NCBI RefSeq assembly: GCF_014337155.1
Contig: NZ_CP060632.1
Location: forward strand, 515,001-579,000
Direction: 5' to 3'
From: Wujia chipingensis
Lineage (GTDB): Bacteria; Bacillota; Clostridia; Lachnospirales; Lachnospiraceae
DNA: 64,000 nt
This document shows positions 46,425 to 54,254 of the stretch, in pieces. Below the pieces are notes generated by a model. That model made no database searches. It saw only the letters and a program-made list of their open reading frames with translations, and had not been told where the DNA came from. The position numbers were made by a program, and so were the translations under genes. Within the stretch, counting starts at the first letter, position 1, and every line of letters starts with the position of its first letter.

Positions 46425-46589
46425 ATGAAAAAAGTACTGGAATTTCTTGTCAGGCATAGTGGAAAGCTATGCGCATTCGCGATTGGTGTAGCAGCTATTG
46501 CACCGGAATGCTGTCGTGGAAGCTGGTATGAACCAGAAGAACCAGAGGGGCTGGAAGAAGTATTGAAGAAAAGTGGAAAAGTACAGTAG
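46425..46589 (+). CDS. agrD: AgrD-like cyclic autoinducer peptide precursor
   Basis: A 54-residue peptide gene too short for most gene finders. The product starts MKKVLEFLVRHSGKLCAFAI, an amphipathic membrane-binding leader, continues into a core APECCRGSWYEPEEPEGL, and ends with a charged tail. The WYEPEEPE segment after the Cys matches the cyclic lactone autoinducer family, where AgrB cuts near the Glu-rich part and closes a thiolactone ring on Cys. Two adjacent Cys residues make the ring-forming one uncertain. It has a perfect GGAGGG site and lies divergent from agrB, 208 bases away. Confidence 0.88.
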   Translation: MKKVLEFLVRHSGKLCAFAIGVAAIAPECCRGSWYEPEEPEGLEEVLKKSGKVQ

Positions 46590-46604
46590 AGGAGGTAATG
46601 AATT

Positions 46605-47012
46605 ATGAGAAAGATAATATCAAAAATAGCATTAGCATTTGCTATATTTGGATGTTTGGGAAGTGGAGTTGCTCGAGCTGGGAATATTTCGTTAGATGTT
46701 ACGGCATCTAATATTTCAGGGGTAGCATCAAAGGATCCTTATTCAAGAAAAGAGGCTAAAGGAGATAATGACCAGAAATTTTATATAAAATTAACGTCAT
46801 TAACCAATGGTCCATCATTAAACTTTACATCATACTCTAGCGATCACGTAAGGGTGTCTACAGCGTTGACGTACCCTGGTCATCTTTTGGGTACTACAAA
46901 AAGCCATAATTATGATTTGGTAGAAGCAAAACGTGGACATCAATATTATGTATATGCTTCCGCACCTATGAATTATGCAAATGTTCACGGAAAAGGAAAT
47001 TATTGTCCATAA
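46605..47012 (+). CDS. Small secreted protein of the agr locus
   Basis: A 135-residue protein with a signal peptide (IALAFAIFGCLGSGVARA, cleavage expected after ARA) and a mature part of about 109 residues rich in Ser, Thr, Tyr and Asn, with a predicted beta-rich fold and a terminal Cys-Pro. It starts 16 bases after the AgrD-like gene with GGAGG, so it belongs to the same transcript, and is followed by a lipoprotein and an ABC exporter. The order resembles bacteriocin operons, but no family is recognised and a bacteriocin role is not shown. Confidence 0.7.
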   Translation: MRKIISKIALAFAIFGCLGSGVARAGNISLDVTASNISGVASKDPYSRKEAKGDNDQKFYIKLTSLTNGPSLNFTSYSSDHVRVSTALTYPGHLLGTTKSHNYDLVEAKRGHQYYVYASAPMNYANVHGKGNYCP

Positions 47013-47027
47013 ATTTTGAGTGAAATA

Positions 47028-47062
47028 TAAAGCGGTTTGGAACAAAATAAAACGTCTCAAAT
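47028..47062 (+). terminator. Imperfect hairpin after the secreted-protein gene
   Basis: AAAGCGgTTTGgA pairs imperfectly with TcTCAAAtCGCTTT, followed by ATTTGT. It probably lowers rather than stops read-through into the lipoprotein gene. Confidence 0.5.
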
Positions 47063-47095
47063 CGCTTTATTTGTATGATGGAGGTAACTGGCTTT

Positions 47096-48166
47096 ATGAA
47101 AAAGAAATTGGTTGTTATGTGCATGCTGTTTATAACATGCGTGGTGACTTCCTGTTCAGGAAATAATAATGGGAAAACAGAAGCTGATAATATACAAACG
47201 CAGACATTCCCGCAACAGTATCGATATAGTTCGGAACATTTACGTATTGATTTACAAGAAATAACACCTCAGGAAGTAAGCTGGAAGAATGGAACCGCGA
47301 CGGAATGTTCGTTGGATTATGAAAAAGTAGGCAGAGTGTTTATGCCGGATGATGGTAGCAATACATTGGATGCGGAGGCACAAATGATATCAAGTAATGC
47401 GGTGTCGGATGGCGTCAGTGAATCTTTTTTTACATGGGGATTGGATTCCTGTACCTATACGGATTTGGAATATCTGGAATTGAATGCATGTTTGAAAACG
47501 GACAGGTTTTATTCAGATTATAATTTGTCAGAATATACGGATTCGAAAGAATTTACGTTTGCTTCTGAAGAAGCTGCAAAGCAGGAAATATATGAAATCA
47601 TGGATTCGTGTGGCATAGATTTAAAAAAAGATTTTACATGTGAAACGTATTATTTGGATCATGAAATTTTGCAGCAACAGGAAGAACATATAGATATGGA
47701 TGGAAATCAGCAGGAAGAGGAGTATAAGACGGATTGGTCGGAAGAAAATGATACCTATTTGTTCTATTTTCATCATGTGTATTCTGGGCTTCGTGATTTT
47801 CAGGGTAATTCCTTTTGGCAGGAAAGTGCACAGGATTTAAATGCACAAATCACAGTTATGTATAATAAAAAAGGAATTATCTTTTGCTATATACAAAACT
47901 TGTATGATTATACATCAATGAATGAAAGTGAATCTTTATTGAACTTTGATGCAGTTATGCAATCTGTGATTGAATATTTTGAAGGTATTGTGGATGGAGC
48001 GGATCGGGAAGTGATTTCGGCAGAACTGATAGTAGACCATATGAAAGATGGAAAAACACTGATTCCTGTATGGGCGTTCCAAATAAATGAAAAACCATTG
48101 AATGATTCGGAGTATCAATATGAATTACGTGTGAATGCAATAACAGGAAAAATTATAGTGCAATAA
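47096..48166 (+). CDS. Lipoprotein of the agr-linked ABC operon
   Basis: A 356-residue lipoprotein. The signal peptide KKKLVVMCMLFITCVVTSC ends in the lipobox Cys (TSC-S), and the mature protein is acidic with many Tyr and Glu, ending in a PepSY-like or DUF6034-like segment (LRVNAITGKIIVQ). Start chosen at ATG 47096 behind GGAGG; the frame is open to 47075. It is followed by two permeases and an ABC ATPase. It may be an immunity or sensing lipoprotein, which is inference from context. Confidence 0.7.
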   Translation: MKKKLVVMCMLFITCVVTSCSGNNNGKTEADNIQTQTFPQQYRYSSEHLRIDLQEITPQEVSWKNGTATECSLDYEKVGRVFMPDDGSNTLDAEAQMISSNAVSDGVSESFFTWGLDSCTYTDLEYLELNACLKTDRFYSDYNLSEYTDSKEFTFASEEAAKQEIYEIMDSCGIDLKKDFTCETYYLDHEILQQQEEHIDMDGNQQEEEYKTDWSEENDTYLFYFHHVYSGLRDFQGNSFWQESAQDLNAQITVMYNKKGIIFCYIQNLYDYTSMNESESLLNFDAVMQSVIEYFEGIVDGADREVISAELIVDHMKDGKTLIPVWAFQINEKPLNDSEYQYELRVNAITGKIIVQ

Positions 48167-48181
48167 ATGAGAGGGAAAATT

Positions 48182-48949
48182 ATGCTATTGAGGTATTTGA
48201 AAATAGATGTGCGACGAGCATTTGGAAATTGGAGATTCCCAATATGTGTGATTATAATTAGTGTACTGCTTCTTTATAACAAAGATGAGCCAGCGGATGT
48301 TGTTTCGTGGATGAATCATGTAAATACGATGCAGTTGTTGTTTATCGCAATGGGGATAGCATCGGTACCATATGTTGGTAGTTATATAGATGACAACTGT
48401 CATAAATTTCGGATTCAAATGGAACTGCGCAGTAATCATCGGGAATATTATATTATTTCGAAGATGTTAGTTGTATTCATTTCGACACAGATCACATTTA
48501 TATTAGGCTTTTTGATTACGTTACAAATAAACTATATCCGATTGGGGATGCCGGATGAAACACAGTGGTTTGAAATACTGGATTTGGAGCGCGCATATAT
48601 GCAGTACTTAAAAGAAGGAAGAACAGGTCTGTATTTTGCAGTTTGTATCTTCCATATGTCAGTACTGGCAGGCTTTATGTCATTGCTTGGGTTGTTTGTG
48701 TCAGAGTTTGTGAACAATAAAATCGCGGCATATACATTTCCGCTATTATGTGTGTATGTACAGGATATTTTAATGCAAAGATTACTTGGATGGCAAAGAG
48801 GTGCAGTCATTTCGTGGAAGGCATTAGGGGTGAATCAGTTGGAAATGACACTTTCAGGACAGCAACCATCAACATTTTTCTTCCAAATATGTTGTTACAT
48901 ATTCATTGTCAGTTATTGTATTAATTATAAGAATGGAAGGAGAAAGTGA
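48182..48949 (+). CDS. ABC transporter permease, agr-linked (1)
   Basis: A 255-residue membrane protein with about six helices and no conserved motif beyond the layout of ABC-2-type permeases. The ATG at 48182 has GAGAGGG at seven bases; an ATG at 48167 directly behind the previous stop is less likely. The next permease starts immediately after its stop codon. Presumed part of a small-peptide or antimicrobial export or immunity system together with the genes at 48950 and 49830. Confidence 0.72.
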   Translation: MLLRYLKIDVRRAFGNWRFPICVIIISVLLLYNKDEPADVVSWMNHVNTMQLLFIAMGIASVPYVGSYIDDNCHKFRIQMELRSNHREYYIISKMLVVFISTQITFILGFLITLQINYIRLGMPDETQWFEILDLERAYMQYLKEGRTGLYFAVCIFHMSVLAGFMSLLGLFVSEFVNNKIAAYTFPLLCVYVQDILMQRLLGWQRGAVISWKALGVNQLEMTLSGQQPSTFFFQICCYIFIVSYCINYKNGRRK

Positions 48950-49813
48950 ATGGCGAATGTTCAAAAAATAATAAAAACAGCTGCTTATGACAGCATTAAA
49001 AAAATGCGTTCCTTTCGATTCATAAGTGCTGTAATGATGGTAGTCGGATTAGTGTTAGCAGTCACGTCGGGAATGGATCAATTAATTGGGGATGTGAATG
49101 AAAAAGTAAGCATCTGGATTGTTCCTCATATATTTAGTAATACATTTTTTGCGGCATTTTACGGAATTATTATATGTTATCTGTTATCGGATATTCCTTA
49201 TTTTAATGCGAATGAATTATATTACATTTCAAGAATGGGACGAAAAAAGTGGTTTATGGAGAAAATGCTATCCATGATACTATCCATGTTTATGTTTACA
49301 ATTATTTCGTTTGCTGTATGCGTACTTGTATTTGTTCCCAAAATCAACTTTACAATGGAATGGGGAAAAGTAATACATACAATGGCATATTCAACCAATT
49401 TGTATTCCTATAATCTGATGAATCTGGTATCACCGAGTATTTTGATGAATTATAAGCCGATCACGGCAATGGAAACCTGTTTCTTGATGGTATGGCTGGT
49501 TTCGGTCATGGTAGGATGTGTGATGTTTGCAATAAGTATCTGGTTCAATCGTACAGTGTCAATCGTAGTGGTTTTGATGCTGTCTTTGTTAGGGTTATCG
49601 GAAGGCCTGTTTTTTACCCAACGCTGGCTGCCATTTCTTTCGATATTTACATGGTATCGAATATCAGTATACGGAGAAACAATATTTATGGATTGGCAGT
49701 ATCCGAAACAATATGTATATGTGATTTTGATAATCTGCATAATGTGTTTATCGTTTTTTGCGGCATATAGAAGAATCAGGCATACTGAATTTGATTGGAT
49801 CAATGAAACGTAG
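48950..49813 (+). CDS. ABC transporter permease, agr-linked (2)
   Basis: A 287-residue membrane protein with about six helices; a second permease that differs from the first in sequence but not in general layout, so a heterodimeric membrane part is likely. It starts with no gap to the previous stop codon (TGA-ATG overlap region). No motif gives the substrate. Confidence 0.72.
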   Translation: MANVQKIIKTAAYDSIKKMRSFRFISAVMMVVGLVLAVTSGMDQLIGDVNEKVSIWIVPHIFSNTFFAAFYGIIICYLLSDIPYFNANELYYISRMGRKKWFMEKMLSMILSMFMFTIISFAVCVLVFVPKINFTMEWGKVIHTMAYSTNLYSYNLMNLVSPSILMNYKPITAMETCFLMVWLVSVMVGCVMFAISIWFNRTVSIVVVLMLSLLGLSEGLFFTQRWLPFLSIFTWYRISVYGETIFMDWQYPKQYVYVILIICIMCLSFFAAYRRIRHTEFDWINET

Positions 49814-49829
49814 GCATGGAGGTTTGATA

Positions 49830-50462
49830 ATGATCGAGGTAAAGAATCTGGAAAAAAGTTTTGGTGAACAAAAGGTATTGAATGATGTTTCGCTTGTTTG
49901 CCCAAATGGTGAAATTACAGGAATTATAGGGCATAATGGATCAGGAAAAACAGTACTGTTTAAATGTATATGTGGATTATTATTTGAAGATAGCGGAGAG
50001 ATTTTGATTGATGGAAAAAGATATAAATCTGGTGGCGAACTAATAAAAAATGCAGGGATAATTATTGAAAATCCGGCGTTTCTGGAAAGTGAAAGTGGGA
50101 TTAATAATTTAAAATATTTGTTTGAAATTCGAAATAAAAAGAACATGGAATTGTTGCATGAAATAATGAGGATGGTAGGACTTGATCCGGAATCCAAAAA
50201 GAAGGTAAAAAACTTTTCTTTAGGAATGAAGCAACGTCTGGCAATTGCGCAGGCAATTATGGAAGACCCTGCTGTTTTGATATTGGATGAGCCTATGAAT
50301 GGTTTGGATCGACAGGGGGTAGAAGAGATGCGTCAAATTTTCTGCAAAGAAAAGCAGAAAGGAAAGACAATTCTTTTGGCAAGCCATAACCGGGAAGATA
50401 TTGAAGCATTATGTGATCATGTGTATGAAATGGAGGATGGACAAATAAAACAATTGAGATAG
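49830..50462 (+). CDS. ABC transporter ATP-binding protein, agr-linked
   Basis: A 210-residue ATPase with Walker A GHNGSGKT, Q-loop IIENPAF, signature FSLGMKQRLAIAQA, Walker B VLILDEPMNGLDR and H-loop LLASHNRED. All catalytic residues are present. The domain is short, as in lantibiotic or bacteriocin immunity ATPases of the BcrA type. Start at ATG 49830 behind GGAGG rather than the open frame at 49758. It ends the agr-linked operon and converges with a membrane protein gene ten bases away. Confidence 0.9.
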   Translation: MIEVKNLEKSFGEQKVLNDVSLVCPNGEITGIIGHNGSGKTVLFKCICGLLFEDSGEILIDGKRYKSGGELIKNAGIIIENPAFLESESGINNLKYLFEIRNKKNMELLHEIMRMVGLDPESKKKVKNFSLGMKQRLAIAQAIMEDPAVLILDEPMNGLDRQGVEEMRQIFCKEKQKGKTILLASHNREDIEALCDHVYEMEDGQIKQLR

Positions 50463-50471
50463 AAAAATTAT

Positions 50472-50960
50472 TTACTGGAAGATGCCGAGCTGTGGCGGAT
50501 ATTCCGTAAAGGTGAAAAATGCCGCGGTTAAGAGGAGCAAAATCGCGGAAGAAAGGATGAGCTTTTCTGCCTTCCCATTTCGGTAGACATCATTTTCCAC
50601 GAAGAGGGCGAAGATAACGCCTGCAAAATATAGTGCAATATTGATCCAGTCGTAGTTTGTTCCGAGGATACCATTCAGTGTATAGAAAACTGCGACAATA
50701 AAAATCATGCCGGACAAGATTCCGAGGGTACGCGCCCAGAGGTAATTGGCTGGCATTTTTTCATGGAAGAAGAACAGCTCGACCAGCGTGAGCAGAAGCA
50801 TCGGGAAGAAGAGCAGCTTCAGATGCTCCCACGTGGATTCGTTGACCGCCGAGAACAGCCCGACAATGCGGTTGTCGTCCGACCATTCATAGGTGAAATG
50901 CAGCAGCACTCCGAGGATGGAGATGAAGAGAAAACGGATGGCGTTGGTTTTGAATTTCAT
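50472..50960 (-). CDS. DUF6512-like membrane protein
   Basis: A 162-residue membrane protein with four to five helices. The segment HFTYEWSDDNRIVGLFSAVNESTWEHLKLLFFP, here noted by its parts YEWSDDN and NESTWEHLK, is a recognisable feature of DUF6512. Function unknown. Monocistronic on the minus strand. Confidence 0.8.
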   Translation of the reverse strand: MKFKTNAIRFLFISILGVLLHFTYEWSDDNRIVGLFSAVNESTWEHLKLLFFPMLLLTLVELFFFHEKMPANYLWARTLGILSGMIFIVAVFYTLNGILGTNYDWINIALYFAGVIFALFVENDVYRNGKAEKLILSSAILLLLTAAFFTFTEYPPQLGIFQ

Positions 50961-51061
50961 GTTGGTTTGTCCTTTCTTGGGTTAGTTGGTTCGTGCAGAT
51001 ATGCATATAGTTTATGGATTTTTTGGAAATTTATACTATGTCCTGAGAAAGTATATGCGTG

Positions 51062-51880
51062 AATTGGGTGAATTTTTCCAAAATAGAGAATTTACTCCAA
51101 CGGGAAGGTTGAGAGAAGCAAGCAGGATGGGGAGAAAGTGGAGGAACGGGAAAAACTCCCCAATCGGAAGCTGATAGGAAGAAAGCAGGATGGGGAGAAA
51201 GTGGAGGAATGGGAAAAACTCCCCAATCGGAAGCTGATAGGAAGCAAGCGGGTTGGGGAGAAAATCGAGGAACGGGAAAAACTCCCCAATCGGAAGCTGA
51301 TAGGAAGCAAGCAGGATGGGGAGAAAGTGGAGGAATGGGAAAAACTCCCCAATCGGAAGCTGATAGGAAGCAAGCGGGTTGGGGAGAAAATCGAGGAACG
51401 GGAAAAACTCCCCAATCGGAAGCTGATAGGAAGCAAGCGGGTTGGGGAGAAAATCGAGGAACGGGAAAAACTCCCCAATCGGAAGCTGATAGGAAGCAAG
51501 CAGGTTGGGGAGAAAATCGAGGAACGGGAAAAACTCCCCAATCGGAAGCTGATAGGAAGCAAGCAGGTTGGGGAGAAAATCGAGGAACGGGAAAAACTCC
51601 CCAATCGGAAGCTGATAGGAAGCAAGCGGGTTGGGGAGAAAATCGAGGAACGGGAAAAACTCCCCAACCGGAAGCTGATAGGAAGCAAGCAGGATGGGGA
51701 GAAAGTGGAGGAACGGGAAAAACTCCCCAATCGGAAGCTGATAGGAAGCAAGCGGGTTGGGGAGAAAATCAGGGAAACAGGAAAATTCCCCAACTGGAAG
51801 ACAGAGAGAAGAAAGTTGATTGGGGAGAAAATCTGAAAACAGAAAGATTCCCCCAATTTGGAGAATGGAGAGAGAAAAGA
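51062..51880. repeat. 63-bp tandem hairpin array, about twelve units
   Basis: The marker CTCCCC recurs every 63 bp at 51156, 51219, 51282, 51345, 51408, 51471, 51534, 51597, 51660 and 51723, with degenerate units before and after (about 51095, 51786, 51849). In most units TTGGGGAG is followed after about 21 purine-rich bases by CTCCCCAA, giving an 8-bp stem. Because the period is divisible by three, frames stay open on both strands and in two plus frames, but there is no start signal and no bias to one frame. Units alternate between GGATGGGGAG and GGTTGGGGAG versions. It sits between a membrane protein gene and dtd. Confidence 0.92.
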
Positions 51881-52005
51881 TAGTTGAAACGGGGGAATTG
51901 CATATGTATAATAGGGATGCTTAGCAAGAAATAGAGACAGATAAGAATAATATAGAATATTTAACCTCTGTCGAAAAATAAAACAAGAATAATAGGAGAA
52001 AAATC

Positions 52006-52452
52006 ATGCGAATTGTAATACAGCGTGTCAATCACGCATCCGTAAAAGTAGATGGAGAGACAATCGGAAGCATCGGCAAGGGATATCTGCTTCTGCTCGG
52101 TGTGGCACAGGGGGATACGAAGGAGATGGTTGACCGCTATGTGAAGAAGCTTTCAACCTTGCGGATCTTTGCAGATAAAGAGGGCAAGACGAACCTGTCA
52201 ATTACCGATGTAGGAGGAGAAGTGCTGGTCGTATCCCAGTTCACATTATATGCGGATTGCAAGAAAGGAAACCGCCCAAGCTTTGTCAAGGCGGGTGCGC
52301 CGGACTTTGCAGAGGAGATGTATGAGTATTTCAAAGCAAAATGCGTGGAGACGTTCGGGAAAGTAGAATGCGGAAGCTTTGGTGCCGATATGAAGGTCGA
52401 GTTGGAGAACGATGGCCCATTTACAATCTTGTGGGACAGTGATATCTGGTGA
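52006..52452 (+). CDS. dtd: D-aminoacyl-tRNA deacylase
   Basis: A 148-residue DTD enzyme that removes D-amino acids (and glycine from tRNA-Ala) from mischarged tRNAs. The two active-site motifs are [17 protein letters not shown] and [11 protein letters not shown], the latter holding the Gly-Pro dipeptide that excludes L-amino acids. Length is normal. The start has AGGAGAAA. The gene follows the 63-bp array and a 120-base gap. Confidence 0.96.
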   Translation: MRIVIQRVNHASVKVDGETIGSIGKGYLLLLGVAQGDTKEMVDRYVKKLSTLRIFADKEGKTNLSITDVGGEVLVVSQFTLYADCKKGNRPSFVKAGAPDFAEEMYEYFKAKCVETFGKVECGSFGADMKVELENDGPFTILWDSDIW

Positions 52453-52527
52453 GGCGATACCCGAGAGGGGCGATACCCGTGCGACATCCATATGAAATGA
52501 TGTAATACCCGTGGAGGACAGGCAACA

Positions 52528-53850
52528 ATGAAACAAGACAGCCAGATGTTTGGCACAGAGAAAATCAGTAAAATATTATGGAAGATGGCGCCGCCTGTGA
52601 TGCTGGCGCAGTTGATACAGGCACTTTATAACATTGTGGACAGCTTCTTTGTCGGGCGGTATTCCGAGAGCGGACTGACCGCGCTGTCCATCATCTATCC
52701 GATCCAGCTTCTGATGATCGCATTTGCGGTTGGAACCGGTGTTGGTATCAATACGTGTATGGCGCATTACTTAGGCTTGTCCGAGGATGAAAAGGCGGAC
52801 GAGATCGGTGGGATCGGCACGCCACTTACTTTGTTTATGTGGGCAGTATTCGCCGTGTTCTGTTATTTCTTCATGCCCGCATACGCGAAGATGTCGACGG
52901 ATTCCGCAGAAGTAATCAAAGAGGTTGTGATGTATGGACGGATTGTATGCGTCTTTTCTTTTGGACTTTTTTTGGAGAGTATCTGGACGAAGATCCTGCA
53001 GGCAAACGGCAATATGAAGACGCCGATGATCGCACAGATTGCAGGTGCAGTTACAAACATCATACTCGATCCACTCTTGATTTTTGGTATGTTTGGATTG
53101 CCGAAGATGGGAATCGCAGGAGCTGCGACAGCAACCGTCGTTGGTCAGATCGTAGCGGCGCTGATTGTCATGCGCAGAGGATTCCGGAAGTCACCGGCGT
53201 TATCTGTATATCTGCCGGACATCCGCAAGATTTATAAGATGGGAATCCCGAACATCCTGATGCAGTCTGCGTACACGTTCTATATATTCGGACTTAATAT
53301 GGTACTTGCAACCTTCTCCGATCAGGCGGTGACAGTACTTGGACTTTATTACAAATGGCAGGCGTTTTTCTTCATCCCGCTTGGGGCGATGCAGACCTGT
53401 ATCGTGCCGATCTTAAGCTATAATTATGCAACGATGAAGATTGCCCGCTGCAAGAAGACGTTGTCATTGGCACTTATATATGGAGTATCCCTGATGATGA
53501 TAGGTGTGCTTTGTTTTGAACTGATACCGGGACAGATGCTGCATGTATTCTCACATGATGCAGAAGTGATCCGTATTGGGAAGGTGGCGTTCCGTATCAT
53601 TGCGGTGAGCTTTATTCCGCTTGTGACATCATTGACATTTCCGGTGTTCTTTCAGGCAGTTGGAAAAGCGTTTACAAGCAGTATGCTTACGGTGATAAGA
53701 ACGGTATTTTTATTTGTGCCGCTCGGGTATGCATTCTCAAGAATCGGGCTAAACTTCTTCTGGCTGACGTTTCCGGTTACGGATATTATTACGACGATTG
53801 CCGGATTTTTGCTGTACCGCCGATTCCTAAGATTCACCAAAAGTTCATAG
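52528..53850 (+). CDS. MATE family efflux transporter
   Basis: A 440-residue membrane protein with twelve helices of the MATE family, antiporters of drugs and metabolites. Diagnostic parts are ILWKMAPPVMLAQLIQALYNIVDSFF early on, GVGINTCMAHYLG, and the conserved FGLPKMGIAGAATATVVGQ in the middle. The second half repeats the first in helical layout. GTGGAGGAC precedes the ATG. Substrate cannot be deduced. Confidence 0.93.
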   Translation: MKQDSQMFGTEKISKILWKMAPPVMLAQLIQALYNIVDSFFVGRYSESGLTALSIIYPIQLLMIAFAVGTGVGINTCMAHYLGLSEDEKADEIGGIGTPLTLFMWAVFAVFCYFFMPAYAKMSTDSAEVIKEVVMYGRIVCVFSFGLFLESIWTKILQANGNMKTPMIAQIAGAVTNIILDPLLIFGMFGLPKMGIAGAATATVVGQIVAALIVMRRGFRKSPALSVYLPDIRKIYKMGIPNILMQSAYTFYIFGLNMVLATFSDQAVTVLGLYYKWQAFFFIPLGAMQTCIVPILSYNYATMKIARCKKTLSLALIYGVSLMMIGVLCFELIPGQMLHVFSHDAEVIRIGKVAFRIIAVSFIPLVTSLTFPVFFQAVGKAFTSSMLTVIRTVFLFVPLGYAFSRIGLNFFWLTFPVTDIITTIAGFLLYRRFLRFTKSS

Positions 53851-53929
53851 AATTTGCGTTGTTTCAGCAAATCTCCTGTGCTATCATATGTAATAATTTG
53901 GAAGATATAGAATTAAGGCATAAGAAGAG

Positions 53930-54241
53930 TTGAAAATACGAAAAAGTATATTGTAATCTGGTTCTGTATGTGTAATTCCTGCAACTATGTTTGGGATATG
54001 CATATGTTTGAGGCTTAGAAGTTCTTAATGTTCTGGATAATAACAGCAATGTTTGAACACGATGTTCAAACAAGCCGCCACTGAGCCATGGATGGCGAAT
54101 TGGCGGCGGTTGCGTACGATGATAATATTGTATAACAGAACATTTAGAACTTCTTGGGCTCAATACATCGCATATGCAAACATAGTTGCAGGAATATACT
54201 ATACAGAATCAGATTGCAGGATGCAGCAAGGGTATTTTCAA
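53930..54241 (+). other. Long imperfect inverted repeat (about 312 nt) in the leader of the P-type ATPase gene
   Basis: Outer arms TTGAAAATAC (53930-53939) and GTATTTTCAA (54232-54241), then a near-identical pair of about 85 bases (about 53951-54036 and 54134-54219) form a long stem with internal mismatches. The apical part holds two more perfect hairpins: GTTTGAACA/TGTTCAAAC (54051-54071) and GCCGCCA/TGGCGGC (54074-54107). The right outer arm ends directly before the ribosome binding site AAAGGAG of the P-type ATPase gene. No transposase is inside. Either a small non-autonomous mobile element or a structured leader RNA. Confidence 0.8.
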
Positions 54242-54254
54242 AAAGGAGAAGATT

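Noticed and set aside
16731..51880. CRISPR arrays
   Set aside because: Units are directly adjacent and the whole unit is repeated; there are no unique spacers of constant length and no cas genes.
51092..51883. Plus and minus frames with 21-residue repeats over the 63-bp array
   Set aside because: Frames are open on both strands and in two plus frames at once, there is no ribosome binding site, and the DNA-level hairpins explain the conservation better.
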